DNA from: JAWKOK01 sp963848115
GTDB lineage: Bacteria > Chloroflexota > Anaerolineae > Caldilineales > Caldilineaceae
Assembly (NCBI GenBank): GCA_963848115.1
Contig: CAWKCP010000020.1
Span: 434,001 to 498,000, forward strand
Direction of reading: 5' to 3'
Length of the DNA: 64,000 nt
The notes under the pieces: generated by a model
Seen by the model: the letters and a program-made list of their open reading frames with translations, nothing else
What the model was told of the DNA's origin: nothing
The model's database searches: none
Program-made: the position numbers and the translations under genes
In this document: in pieces, positions 48,679 through 58,950 of the stretch
How the letters are laid out: each line of letters begins with the position of its first letter
Position numbering within the stretch: position 1 is the stretch's first letter

Positions 48679-49436
48679 GGTCGAACTTGTATCCGGTTAT
48701 TCTCAATCTTCCTCAGCAGAAGATACCAATCCTCACGATGCTGCCGCAGTGAATCGATACCGTCAGGGAAGAGCTTCTCTAGCCGGTCCGCCATGTCATT
48801 CAACTCAACGGCATCGTCGGCCTGTGCGGTCCGGTCTGCGTTCCAAGCCGCCACCGACGGGAACTCGGTATAGCTCGAATGCGTGGTCTCTGATTCGACA
48901 GTGAACAGTCCCGATGCAACGCCACTCATAAGCGTCTGCCGGGTCACGTCGAGGAAATATCGGAAATACGATTCCGCCAGGGGTTCTGAGAAGGCCACCG
49001 CGTCCTGATAGTGCACCTCAATCAGCGTCTTCCGATCCCCCGGTTGAGAACTGTAGAGCAAGCCGCCCGTTTTAAGCGAACGATGAACTCTCTTCAGTAC
49101 ATTTGAAAGGATGTGAACCACATCCTGGCCGCGAATTCATCAGTAGGAGTGAGAGAAGACCACCAGATCGTAGGCATGCTCAGGCAGCAACAAGACCCCC
49201 ATATCGCCGTGGATGAAGGTGACCTTCTCGGCAACGGGCGTGCCGGCCCACCGCTCGGTCGCCCTGTCAACAAACTCCCGGCTATTCTCGACAACAGTCA
49301 TGGCCTTTACTTGCCGCCACTCTGAGTTGATCAGCCATCCATTGCCGAAACCGACTTCCAGCACGCTCTTGTCGTGGAAGTCGATCTCATCGATCATCGA
49401 AGAAGCGTATCGGTTTTCAAACTCATCATCTATCAC
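48675..49436 (-). CDS. Class I SAM-dependent methyltransferase interrupted by two in-frame TGA codons
   Basis: The N-terminal part has the SAM motif KSVLEVGFGNGWLINSEW and later YDLVVFSHSY. Directly after it come two consecutive TGA codons (49137-49142), and then the same frame continues with GQDVVHILSNVLKRVHRSLK, TGGLLYSSQPGDRKTLIEV to the end, normal methyltransferase sequence. TGA is a regular stop elsewhere in this window, so readthrough is unlikely. Two compensating indels (another frame reads TDEF here) or a true mutation would explain it. Target unknown. Confidence 0.75.
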
Positions 49437-49473
49437 AGAGTAACCTCAGACTGTCATCAAATTCAGGCTGTGA

Positions 49474-49911
49474 TCAAATATTAGGGAACCTGCGCCCATG
49501 CCACCATGTGCCGCGCAGAAGCACATAGAATGGCACCGACTGTGCTTGCCAATAGTTGGTTGCATCCTCAAGGATGGACTGCGCCATGGCCCATTCCTGA
49601 GGGTCTCCATTGGCAAATCGAGCCATCTTGTCATAGAGAAGCACATAGCCCGGCGCCGGGCGCCAGGTCAATTCGGTCACACATTCCTCGAACGCGTCCC
49701 AATTGTGGCCGAAGTAGGCCGGGAAGTGCATGGCTTCGGCCCCGGCCTGCAAAAACGCCTCCTTGTCGGCGATGGATCTACCGTCAAGGTAGAAGCCCTG
49801 CCAGCCATGGTCAGCGACCGCGGCCAACACGCTCGAAGGCCTGGCACGCGAGGTCAGCCGATAGATACCGGGCGCTTTCTCACCGTCGAAGATGGGGTCC
49901 AGTTTGGTCAT
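49474..49911 (-). CDS. Barstar-family ribonuclease inhibitor
   Basis: A 145-residue protein with a barstar domain from about 25: GWQGFYLDGRSIADKEAFLQ, the hallmark MHFPAYFGHNWDAFEECVTE, then LYDKMARFANGDPQEW. Barstar binds and blocks barnase in the cytoplasm. The ATG at 49911 overlaps the stop of the upstream barnase gene by one base, so the pair is coupled. The first frame start at 49926 is less likely. Confidence 0.92.
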   Translation of the reverse strand: MTKLDPIFDGEKAPGIYRLTSRARPSSVLAAVADHGWQGFYLDGRSIADKEAFLQAGAEAMHFPAYFGHNWDAFEECVTELTWRPAPGYVLLYDKMARFANGDPQEWAMAQSILEDATNYWQAQSVPFYVLLRGTWWHGRRFPNI

Positions 49912-50580
49912 CACTGTTCGATCCAAGAGAAGCTGGAATAGTGATCATCCGTGTAGTAGAGCTCGCCCTCTGCACCGCCGACGATACGACGCGCCCCTCG
50001 ATCAGAAGATCCGGGCGTTTCGACGGTGTACTCGCTGTAGTACCCATTGGGCTGCGAGGGAAGAATGCCCTCCCGGTTCTGGAACGTGCTGCCGTCCTTG
50101 CCGTAGGGAAAGGGTCCGTCGGTTTCGATCAGGGCCATCGTCTCCAACGCCTCGGGCGGCAGTTCATCCTGGGCGATGGTTGCCATGCCGGGCGGCGCCC
50201 TTGGCCCGGAAGCGTCCTCTTCGCTCGACGCGGTCTGAGTCAGACTCCGTGTCTGATTGCGTGTCTGAGGAAGCTGCGGTTGAACCGCCGTCATCGGGCT
50301 TAGTATCGACAGCCTCCTGGGAGTCACTAGTTTCGGACGTTTCCTCAACTGCCTGCACGGATTCGTCGTCGTTCTCTACAGTGGAATCTTCCGCGACGGG
50401 CGCCTGCTCCGCAACAGGCTGTTCGTCTGCGGTCCCAGCGGCCTCGGGACTGTCCGACCACTCGCGAGTCAGCCAGAAAAAGCCCAACAGAATCATCAAA
50501 ACAACCACGGTTGTTATGGCAGATCGTTGCTTGTTCTGAGGATTTTTGTTCGAATTGGAGGGGTTTGTTTCGCCTGTCAT
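49911..50580 (-). CDS. Membrane-anchored barnase-like ribonuclease, frameshifted
   Basis: Two frames form one protein. The N-terminal frame starts at 50580 (MTGETNPSNSN) with a membrane helix SAITTVVVLMILLGFFWLTR and an acidic linker; the C-terminal frame encodes a guanyl-specific ribonuclease of barnase type: LPPEALETMALIETDGPFPY, FQNREGILPSQPNGYYSEYT, then GARRIVGGAEGELYYTDDHY with the expected catalytic Glu, Arg and His region. The switch lies at about 50220-50235. The layout suggests an enzyme held on the outer face of the membrane, with barstar protecting the cytoplasm. Confidence 0.82.
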
Positions 50581-50659
50581 TCGGAATTGTGCCTCACTAT
50601 TGCTTTGGTTGGGTGAAGTGAAAGCAGTATACACGAACTAACGCCAATTCCAGTAGTCC

Positions 50660-50880
50660 GATACAAAAAGGGCTTTTGCGTCACAAAGGCACGAAGACAA
50701 CATAGAGGCAATGCAGAGGTTCACAGAAAGCTATTTTCTCCGTGCTCCTTCGTGGATTATCATTTCAGTGAAGGCTTTGTAGGCGTTTCCAAGGAAGAAA
50801 TGATCCACGAAAGGGCACAAAGAAAACCAGCTTTTGTGTGATTTCGTGTTTCTTCGTTGATAACTTCGTGGATAACTACT
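50660..50880. repeat. Inverted repeat cluster, CCACGAAAGGGCACAAAG family
   Basis: Units such as CACAAAGGCACGAAG, GATCCACGAAAGGGCACAAA and opposing TTTGTGTGATTTCGTGTTTC, TTCGTTGATAACTTCGTGGA form imperfect hairpins throughout the divergent spacer between the barnase gene and fetA. A related element lies at 58690-58800. Confidence 0.7.
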
Positions 50881-50929
50881 TTCCAGCATTTGTCCTGGAA
50901 AAGACAGAAACCGAGATGGAGCATAACAG

Positions 50930-51676
50930 ATGAGCTCGAAGACAATCGTCGTGAGCAATCTCAGCCTGGCACGCAACGATGTTGCCGTGTTGAAGAACGT
51001 ATGCCTTGAGGCCCGCGGTGGTCAGATCATTGGCCTTCTGGGGCCTAGCGGCAGCGGCAAGAGTACGTTGCTGCGCTGCATCAACCGTCTGCTTGAACCG
51101 CCGCCGCTAACGGTCTTCGTCGACGGACTGGACGTGACGGCAATTAATGTCCTTGACCTGAGACGGCGCGTGGGCATGGTCTTTCAGCAGCCCGTCACCT
51201 TTCCCGGCACGGTTGCGGACAATCTCCGCTTCGGCCCGGCCCTGCATGATCGGACCTTTGGCGACAACGAAATCGAGATCCTGCTTGACCTTGCCGCCCT
51301 GGACAGAAGCCTGCTGGACAAACAGGCATCCGAGCTGTCCGGCGGTCAGGCGCAACGTGTCGCGCTGGCGCGCTCGCTCGCCAATCGGCCCCAGATCCTG
51401 CTGATGGACGAGCCGACCAGTGCGCTCGATCCGTCGTCACGGCGACGCATCGAAGAGATGGTCATCGAGGAGGCGCACGAGCACGACGTCACCGTCATGT
51501 GGGTGACGCACGCCATCGAACAGGCACGAAAGGTGGCTGACTATCTATACCTGTTGGTCGATGGCCGTATCGTCGATCAGGGAAAACCGGAGCATGTGTT
51601 GTCAGATCAGAGTGACAACGCTCATCTATTGCAGCAATTCGCCGCGGGCGAACTGGAGGGAAGCGAGCATGTTTGA
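50930..51676 (+). CDS. fetA: ABC ATPase of FetA type (iron export)
   Basis: A 248-residue ATPase with Walker A LLGPSGSGKSTLLRCINRLL, signature ELSGGQAQRVALARSL and Walker B ILLMDEPTSALDPSSRR. The downstream gene encodes a FetB/UPF0014 permease, identifying the pair as a FetAB (YbbLM)-like iron exporter involved in metal homeostasis. The two genes overlap by eight bases. Confidence 0.88.
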   Translation: MSSKTIVVSNLSLARNDVAVLKNVCLEARGGQIIGLLGPSGSGKSTLLRCINRLLEPPPLTVFVDGLDVTAINVLDLRRRVGMVFQQPVTFPGTVADNLRFGPALHDRTFGDNEIEILLDLAALDRSLLDKQASELSGGQAQRVALARSLANRPQILLMDEPTSALDPSSRRRIEEMVIEEAHEHDVTVMWVTHAIEQARKVADYLYLLVDGRIVDQGKPEHVLSDQSDNAHLLQQFAAGELEGSEHV

Positions 51677-52466
51677 CCTATTCAATCAACTCGATCTGAC
51701 CCGATTGGGGGCCAGCCTGGCGCTGGTCGCCTTGGCCGGCCTGCTCAGCTATTGGCAGCGAGCCGGCCTCGGCAAGGATCTGGCGATTGCCACTGTCCGA
51801 TCGTTCGTCCAGCTGATCGCCATCGGATATGCGCTGGAGTTCATCTTCGCAATGGACAGCGTCGGATGGACGCTCTTTATCATCCTGGTGATGTTGCTGG
51901 TGGCGGGCCACACGTCGGCGGCGCGTGGCAAGGGCATTCCCCACTCGCGTTGGATCGCCAATGCCAGCATCGGCTTTGGAACGTTGACGACCATCGGTCT
52001 GTTGGTCGTGTTGGGCATCTTTGACTTCGAGGCCCAGTTCATCATCCCGATTGCGGGCATGGTCATCGGCAACACGATGACAACCTGCTCGTTGGTCATG
52101 GGTCGCCTACGCGATGACGTCGCCGATCACCGGGGCCAGATCGAAACAGCGCTGGCATTGGGCGCGACCAGTCGACAGGCCGTACAGCCGACCGTGCGCC
52201 GCTCGATCCGCTCAGCCATGATCCCCATCATCGACACGACCAAGACTGTTGGCCTGATCAAGCTGCCCGGCGCCATGACAGGCATGATCCTGGCCGGAGC
52301 GTCGCCGATGGAGGCCGTGCAGCTACAGATTGTCGTCATGTACATGCTGACGGCAGCCACAGCCTTCACAGCCTTGGCAGCGGCCTACCTTACGGCGCAA
52401 GTCTTCTTTACCAAATATCACCAGTTGGCCCTGCCTACCGGTGCAGCGGAAACGGGTGAGGCTTGA
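51669..52466 (+). CDS. fetB: FetB-like (UPF0014) permease
   Basis: A 265-residue membrane protein starting at the ATG at 51669, inside the end of fetA. It has about seven helices and the family motifs GLGKDLAIATVRSFVQLIAI, PIAGMVIGNTMTTCSLVMGR and the conserved MIPIIDTTKTVGLIKLPGAM segment. Partner of the preceding ATPase; substrate by homology is iron. Confidence 0.9.
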   Translation: MFDLFNQLDLTRLGASLALVALAGLLSYWQRAGLGKDLAIATVRSFVQLIAIGYALEFIFAMDSVGWTLFIILVMLLVAGHTSAARGKGIPHSRWIANASIGFGTLTTIGLLVVLGIFDFEAQFIIPIAGMVIGNTMTTCSLVMGRLRDDVADHRGQIETALALGATSRQAVQPTVRRSIRSAMIPIIDTTKTVGLIKLPGAMTGMILAGASPMEAVQLQIVVMYMLTAATAFTALAAAYLTAQVFFTKYHQLALPTGAAETGEA

Positions 52467-52925
52467 TCTCCCGCTACCATGGTCTCGCAGTTACGCGTCG
52501 CCTGGAACAGTTATACCCCCCGTTAGGACAGGATTGAGCATGAGTACAAAGCCACGTCCAGCCCCTTGACCTTATAGCGCAAAGCCGGCGGGCGGGCCAC
52601 CTGCTCGCCGCGTACTGTGGCCGTCAACCGCGAGGGTCTGCCCATAGCGGTTTGCTGCCGATCAATTTGAGTCTGCTTGGAATGAGATGAATCTCAAAAA
52701 GGGGGCAACATCGCTGATCGAACTCTGTAAACGGTTCATACTGGCGATGGGGAGCCGAAGTGGTAGCGCACAGCTGACCTGGTTGCAATACTTATGGCAG
52801 ACAAGAGCATAGGCAAAGCATGCCGCAAACCAGAAAGATTGCCGCAATCCCCGGCCGTCCAGTAAGATACCGGGACAGAAAATTACGCAATGATCGCCTT
52901 CACCTATGGATGAACACGGTTCGAC
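52467..52925. other. 459-base spacer with possible gene debris
   Basis: No intact gene. The minus strand at about 52550-52660 reads GRPSRLTATVRGEQVARPPA, then LRYKVKGLD; the plus strand at about 52685-52810 reads MNLKKGATSLIELCKRFILA, then MGSRSGSAQLTWLQYLWQ. Both look like fragments of real proteins but I cannot name them. There is no clear inverted repeat of the families seen elsewhere. Confidence 0.3.
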
Positions 52926-54611
52926 ATGAAAGATCGACTTCTCACCTTCATTTCACCCATCATATTGTTGATCGCCTGGGAGCTATTGGTTAGAACCGGT
53001 GTGCTGGATGCGCGATTCTTCCCGGCGCCGAGCGAAGTCTTTGGTCGGCTGATCGAACTGCTCGAAGACGGCACGCTGATCACGGCCACTGCGCTCACAC
53101 TGCGACGACTCATTGTCGGCTTTCTCCTGGCCGTCGTCCCCGCCGTTGTCGTTGGCGTTCTGATGGGCATCAACCGCACGACACGCTTGATTCTCTCGCC
53201 GCTGATCGCCTCAATCTACCCGATTCCCAAGATTGCCCTGGTCCCCATGGTGGTAATTCTCTTCGGCATCGGCGAGACCAGCAAATACGTGATCGTGATC
53301 ATCTCGGTCTTCTTTCTGGTTGTGATCAACACCGTGGCCGGCGTGATGAATGTAGACACACGCTACTTCGACATCGCGCGCAACAACGGCGCACGCGGCT
53401 GGACACTGGTACGCACGGTGGCGATTCCCGCAGCCTTGCCCAACATCCTCACCGGCATCAATCTGGGTCTTGGCTTTGCGCTGACCGTCATCGTCGGCAC
53501 AGAACTGCTGCTGCCCCAGGGCGGACTGGGCGCGATGATCTGGGAGGGCTACCTACTCTACGACATCCCCACCATCTTCGCCGTACTGATCGTGGTCGCG
53601 CTGCTGGGCTGGCTCTTCACCATCGCCGTCGCAGAGCTGGAGCACCAGCTAGTGCCCTGGCGAACCACGGGGACGCAACGCAGCCGTAATCTGGAGGACG
53701 AGCCGCGTCTGCGCCGTTTCCTGCGCATCTGGTGGATGGCCACGCGTCCATTCAGCTTCACGGCCAGCGTCACACCGGTCGTACTCGGCGCAGCGCTGGC
53801 CGCCTACGACGGATTCTGGAACTGGTGGCTCTTTGGCATTACGTTGGTCGGCTCGGTGGCGATTCACGCGGGGACAAACCTGATCAACGACTACTACGAC
53901 TGGAAAAAGGGGACCGACACGCCCGAGTCACTGGGTCCCAACCGGGCCTTGCAGGAAGGAATGTTGACGCCTCGGCAGGTCTTCTGGGGCGGGCTACTCT
54001 GTTTCGCTCTGGGCTCGGTATTGGGAATCTATTTGGTGGCGACTCGGGGACTGCTGATCCTATGGCTCGGCCTCTTTAGCGTGTTGGCCGGCTGGTTCTA
54101 CACTGCCGGTCCCAGGGCCTTTGCCTATACCGGGCTGGGTGAGTTGATCGTCTTCGTCTTCATGGGTCCGGTGATGGTGATCGGCAGCTACTTCGTGCAG
54201 ACTCAGACCGTGACATGGACAGCGGCTCTACTCTCGGTTCCCATCGGTCTGCTGGTGACGGCCATCCTCCACGCCAATAACATGCGCGATCTGGAAGAGG
54301 ATCTTGCCAACAACAAGCGCACGCTGGCCAACATTTTCGGTCGCAGGGCCAGTCGCTGGGAATACTATCTGCTGGTCGGCGGCAGCTACGTCTTGCTTCT
54401 GCTGCTGATCGTGGCAGGGATTGCCCCCTGGTTCATGGCCCTGGCCTTCCTCACCCTGCCGACTGCATCCAAGCTGATCCAGACCACTGCCATCCACGAG
54501 ATGCCGGCCCAACTCAACAAGGTCGTACGCGGTACGGCCACCCTGCATCAGCGCTTCGGCTGGCTCGCCATTGCCGGTGTGCTGGCGGCGATCTTGTTTC
54601 AAATTGCATAA
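52926..54611 (+). CDS. Fusion of SsuC/TauC-type ABC permease with MenA/UbiA prenyltransferase
   Basis: Residues 1 to about 255 are an ABC permease of the nitrate/sulfonate type: LIAWELLVRTGVLDARFFPA, IASIYPIPKIALVPMVVILF, and the EAA loop DIARNNGARGWTLVRTVAIP. Residues 265-561 are a UbiA-family prenyltransferase close to MenA: TRPFSFTASVTPVVLG, the first Asp-rich motif HAGTNLINDYYDWKKGTDTP and the second ANNMRDLEEDLANNKRTLAN. No stop lies between. If one G is missing from the run ACGGGGACG at about 53669-53674, the permease would end at a TAA a few codons later and the prenyltransferase would be a separate gene, so the fusion may be artificial. Confidence 0.85.
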   Translation: MKDRLLTFISPIILLIAWELLVRTGVLDARFFPAPSEVFGRLIELLEDGTLITATALTLRRLIVGFLLAVVPAVVVGVLMGINRTTRLILSPLIASIYPIPKIALVPMVVILFGIGETSKYVIVIISVFFLVVINTVAGVMNVDTRYFDIARNNGARGWTLVRTVAIPAALPNILTGINLGLGFALTVIVGTELLLPQGGLGAMIWEGYLLYDIPTIFAVLIVVALLGWLFTIAVAELEHQLVPWRTTGTQRSRNLEDEPRLRRFLRIWWMATRPFSFTASVTPVVLGAALAAYDGFWNWWLFGITLVGSVAIHAGTNLINDYYDWKKGTDTPESLGPNRALQEGMLTPRQVFWGGLLCFALGSVLGIYLVATRGLLILWLGLFSVLAGWFYTAGPRAFAYTGLGELIVFVFMGPVMVIGSYFVQTQTVTWTAALLSVPIGLLVTAILHANNMRDLEEDLANNKRTLANIFGRRASRWEYYLLVGGSYVLLLLLIVAGIAPWFMALAFLTLPTASKLIQTTAIHEMPAQLNKVVRGTATLHQRFGWLAIAGVLAAILFQIA

Positions 54612-54692
54612 ATGATGGACAGTGGACGGACACAGACGTTCCGGTTCATCGAATCAGCGGCACCCCGGATGAATCAGACCATCCCCTCCAGA

Positions 54693-56139
54693 TCAAGACT
54701 TGCCTGATTGCAATGCCGCCAATAGATCATCCAGCGACACGCTGGCGATGGCGGAAGCCCGGTCGCTAATGGCGAAAGGGAGGATGAGCTCGCGTCCGTG
54801 GATCAGGGAGCCGCAACTATAGACGACGTTGGGCACGTAGCCTTCGCGTTCGTTGCCTTCGGGTGCGAGCAGCGGCTCGCGACAGGCGGCCGATGACCTT
54901 GGTGGGGTCATCCAGATCGAGCAGGGCGGCGCCGATGCAGTACTTGCGCATGGGGCCGACGCCGTGGGTGATGACCAGCCAGCCGGCCTCGGTTTCGATG
55001 GGGGAGCCGCAGTTGCCGATTTTCACGCGACTCCCACATTTCGGACGGGCGCAGGATCACCTGGGGGTCGCTCCAGTGATGGGGACTGTCGGAGAACATG
55101 ATGAAGAGGTTCTCGTCATCCTGGCGGGAGAGCATGGCATAGCGACCGTGCGATGCGGCGCGGGAAGAGCGCCATGCCTTTGTTCTGCACCGCGCTGCCG
55201 TTGAGGGTGAGGATGCGGAAGTGAAGGAAATCCTCCGTCTCGATGAGCTGCGGCAGGATGTCGCGTCCGTTGTAGGCGGTGTAGGTGGCGTAATACATGA
55301 CCGATCCATCGTCGTCGATGAAGCGGACGAAGCGGGCGTCTTCGATGCCGTTGGTCTCATTGGGCGAGACCGGGAAGATGATGCGCTCGCTCATCGCGAG
55401 CTTGTCTGAGAAGCGCAGTTCGTAGTTGGAGTCGGCCAGCCACTGGATGCACTCGAGCGTGCGGTGCAGGTCGCGCGTGGCGGGCTGGGCGTTTCGTGGC
55501 GGACGGATTCCACGCTCTTGTTCAAGTCGCTGCGGGTGAAGTCGCTCTGCCAGCGGCGCCATGACGGCATCGGCGTGGTCGTCATCAACGCCCATCTCAT
55601 GCAGTTTGATGATGAAGGGCCTCTTCTGATAGCTGGGATCGGGGACGATTTCCGGCGTGGTGACAAAGCGGGAGACCGGATCGAGCGTGATGCTGCCGTC
55701 CGGCGCGATGTTGCCGGCGCGGAACTCGATGGAAGAGATATGCCCCTCGCCGGTCGCCCGCAGGCTCATGATGAAACGCAGACCACCTGCGGGCACGCCG
55801 CTCTGGTCGGGGTGCGGCACGATGGAGGGATTGAAGAGGGCGGCGGATTCCAGCGCGTATTCGCCGGAGAACAGCGCCCCGATGAGCAGTTGCCGTTCGC
55901 GCGAAAGCGGACGCTGCGTGAACACGTGCTGCCGCACTTTCGTCGTAATGGGCATGCAGGCATCGACTCGATGTCCAAGTGCCGGTCATCGAACTCACGA
56001 TGCACGGCATGCAGTTGGCGTGACGACTTCCTCCTCCGTCAGGGCAAGCGCACGGCCGATGATGGTGGTGATACGATGAACGTCTGCCAGGGATGAAGGG
56101 GCGGAGGATGACCCGCGCGCTGTCGGGGAGCAGCGTCAT
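54693..56139 (-). pseudogene. GH130-family phosphorylase/glycosidase with several frameshifts
   Basis: Segments of one protein lie in different frames: MTLLPDSARVILRPFIPG (start 56139), ITTIIGRALALTEEEVV, QLHAVHREFDDRHLDIESM, then the long stretch 55940-55150 (SGEYALESAALFNPSIVPHP, SLRATGEGHISSIEFRAGNI, NETNGIEDARFVRFIDDDGS), GRYAMLSRQDDENLFIMFSD, KIGNCGSPIETEAGWLVITH and REPLLAPEGNEREGYVPNVV to the stop at 54693. GH130 enzymes act on beta-mannosides, mostly by phosphorolysis. Sequence between the roughly six breaks is well conserved, which suggests recent lesions or base-call errors more than long decay. Confidence 0.75.
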
Positions 56140-56230
56140 CTCATGGCGGCGAAGGCGGATGGAATTCATAGGGTAGATGGTCCAGGCAACGAAGGACGCG
56201 GCAGGTGAGTGATCAGGTGTTCGGCGTAGT

Positions 56231-58473
56231 TCATTTCGGCAAGGGAAGGTGGAAGGCCAGCGTGGACTCCGCGCCCTGGTTCTCATTCACCCGGTCGGCA
56301 TGCAGGCCGTCGCTGCAGCCGCCGGTGGTGAAATCGTAAAGCGGCAGGCCGAGATCGTTGCGGCCCAGGAACCACTCGAAGGCGCGTTTGGCCTCGCCTG
56401 ACCACGCAGCATCCTGGGTGGCGCGGAACGCTTCGTGGCACGCGGAAACCATCGCCTGGGCCTCGACCGGTTGCTGGTCGAAGTCCGCGCGTGCGCCGCC
56501 ACGCTGGTAGAAGCCATTGCTGCCGATGGGCCGGAAACGGCCGGCCTGCGTCTTTTGAATCGAGACCAGCCAGCGCAGGGACTTCAGCCCGATCTCCAGC
56601 GCTTCCGGGTGGGGCATCCACTGGCCGCTGAGGATGAGCGCCTGGCACAGGCGCGCGTTGTCATAGGTGGCGCTGGATTCAAACCATGGCCAGTCCTCCG
56701 TGGCGCATTGGTTCCAGAGCGTCACGAGCTTTTCGGTCAACGTTGCGCGCATCGCGTCGATCTTCGCATCAGCGGGAAAGTGGCGCAGATATTCGTGGAT
56801 GCCCAGCAGGGTGAATGCCCAGGCGCGGGGCGAGGTGAACGAGGCCACCACGGGAAGCCCGCGTTCGAAGAGCTGGGCCGAAAGCCTGCGGTGGCCGTCA
56901 TTGCGCGAGCGACCTGCACCGGTGCCGGTGGCCCAGAGCGCGCGCGCATGGCTGTCTTCGCTGCCGGCATCTTCCAGCCACTGCCGCCCGTGGCTCATGA
57001 AGTTGCGGAAGCGCCCGCTGTCGTAGTCGAGGGCCGCCGCGAGGAAGGCGAGATAGCTGGTGGCCAGCTTGCTCGAGATCCCCGGTTGACGGTTGATCGC
57101 CGAGTTCATCGAGCAGATTGCAGAGGATGAAGGCGCGCGCGTTGTCATCGGTGCAGTAGCCTTCGTGGAAGTTCGGCACATTGAAGATGGCGTGCTGAAA
57201 AATGCCGGTGTCCATCGCTCATGCGCACGATATGATCGAGCCGCAGCGGCGGCAGCGCTCGCGGTCGGCTGTCGAGCGTCCATCCGGCGAAGGCCGTACG
57301 CGGTGCTGATCTTCCGGTCGGCGCGCGCATGTTGGAACGATTCGAGATACCGCTGCGCCACGGCGGGCCAGATCATCTCGCGCCCCATCGCATAGGCATC
57401 CTGCCGGATCTTCTCCATCCGGGGCGCGATCGTCGAGCAGCGCGCACACGCCTTCGGCGATCGCTCCGGGGTCGCGGAAGGGCACCAGAACGCCGCGCCC
57501 ATCCGCCAGCAATTCCTGCGCGTGCCAGTACGGAGTGGAAACCACGGCCTTCCCCGCGCCGAATACATACGCCAGCGTGCCGGAGGTGATCTGCGCCTCG
57601 TTGAGATAGGGCGTCAGGTAGATGTCCGTCGCGCCGATGAACTCCTTCAGGTCATCCAGCGACACGAAGCGGTTGTAGAAGATGACGTGCTCCTTCACCC
57701 CGCGTTCCTCGGCGAGCCGTTCAAGGCTCAGCCGATATCGCTCGCCTTCGCGTGCCAGGAGATGCGGATGCGTGGCGCCCAGCACGAGATAAACCACGTT
57801 CGGATGCTGCCGCACGATCTCCGGCAGCGCCTCGATCACAGTGCTCGATGCCCTTGCCCGGCCCGATCAGTCCGAAGGTAAGCAGCACCTGACGCCCTTC
57901 CACGCCGAACTGTTCCTTGTAGAAGTTCGATTCGATGAAGGGCAGATCCGGGATCCCGTGGGGAATGATATCCATCTTCGCATCCGGCACGCCGTAGATT
58001 TCGCGCAGAATCTCCGCGCCCCGTTGCGCCATCACCACCAAGCGGTCGCTGCGAGCCGCCAGTTCCTCCATCACCTTGCGCTGCGCCGCGTCCGGCTCGC
58101 GCAGGATGGTGTGCAGCGTGGTCACCACCGGCATCCGCACCTCTTTCAGCAGCGCCAGCAAATGACTGCCCGCCGGTCCGCCATAGATGCCGAACTCATG
58201 CTGCACACAGAGCACGTCCGCATTGTTGAAGTTCAGGAAATCTGCCGCCCGTCGGTAGGAATCCAGCTCCTTTTCCTGCAGCTCAAAGCGCACGCGCGCC
58301 GGATAGTCATACCCCTCCACACGATCGTTGACTGCCCCCACGAAACAATCGGAGCCAGGCGCCGCGTACGCTATCGCCTCAGCAAGATCATGCGTGAAGG
58401 TCGCGATACCGCAGAGCCGTGGCAAGTAGTCACCCAGAAAGGCGATACGCTGTGGCACGATATGGTCACTCAA
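56231..58473 (-). pseudogene. GT4 glycosyltransferase with C-terminal helical domain, several frameshifts
   Basis: The N-terminal half 58473 to about 57842 (MSDHIVPQRIAFLGDYLPRL, GIATFTHDLAEAI, VQHEFGIYGGPAGSH, TFGLIGPGKGIEH) continues in another frame as VIEALPEIVRQHPNVVYLVL, GTLAYVFGAGKAVVSTPYWH, then MEKIRQDAYAMGREMIWPAV after 57425. Further switches near 57300, 57205 and 57080 lead into the helical domain (AALDYDSGRFRNFMSHGRQW, TSPRAWAFTLLGIHEYLR, SIQKTQAGRFRPIGSNGFYQ) ending at 56231. Repaired length is about 745 residues. It is paired with the GH130 gene, a common combination for mannose-containing glycans. Confidence 0.75.
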
Positions 58474-58689
58474 TAGTACTTCCTCTCGTTATCGACATGC
58501 ACTACCCAACAGACCACTTGCGGCTGCGCAGCATGTTCGTCCTCATCAAACCCATCGAACAAAGCTCTTTCAGATAGGTCTTCATGATTTTGCCCGACTA
58601 AGTATTATACGACGTGTGAGAGGCAATAGCGAACCCACTGTGTATCGAAAATGGTGATCCGATGTCACAGGGACCTGGTGGCTTTGATG

Positions 58690-58815
58690 TACCTAAGGCG
58701 GTTCCAGAAAAATGATTATCCACGAAGGAGCACAAAGAAACACGAAGAATGCCATTTCCGTGCAGATTGTGTTTCCTCGTGGGTGGCATTTTTCTGCATT
58801 GGCCTAAGGTGGTGT
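58690..58815. repeat. Imperfect inverted repeat, CCACGAAGGAGCACAAAG family
   Basis: Left units CCTAAGGCGGTTCCAGAAAA, ATCCACGAAGGAGCACAAAG face GTGTTTCCTCGTGGGTGGCA, TTTTTCTGCATTGGCCTAAG. It is related to the cluster at 50660-50880. The remainder of the 58474-58950 spacer shows no recognisable gene. Confidence 0.6.
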
Positions 58816-58950
58816 CTGCCATCGCAGATGCAGAAGACGATTGTCGAACGCAAAGATGGCGTCGTCGACCGCAGCGTGCGATCTTCTAGCCGGAGGAGCT
58901 GTGGGAGCTACGCGACGACGTAAACTCTGACAAACGTCAGACATCGTCGC

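Noticed and set aside
49137..49142. TGA recoding as selenocysteine or tryptophan
   Set aside because: Two adjacent TGA codons at a non-catalytic place, no obvious SECIS-like hairpin, and normal use of TGA as stop elsewhere.
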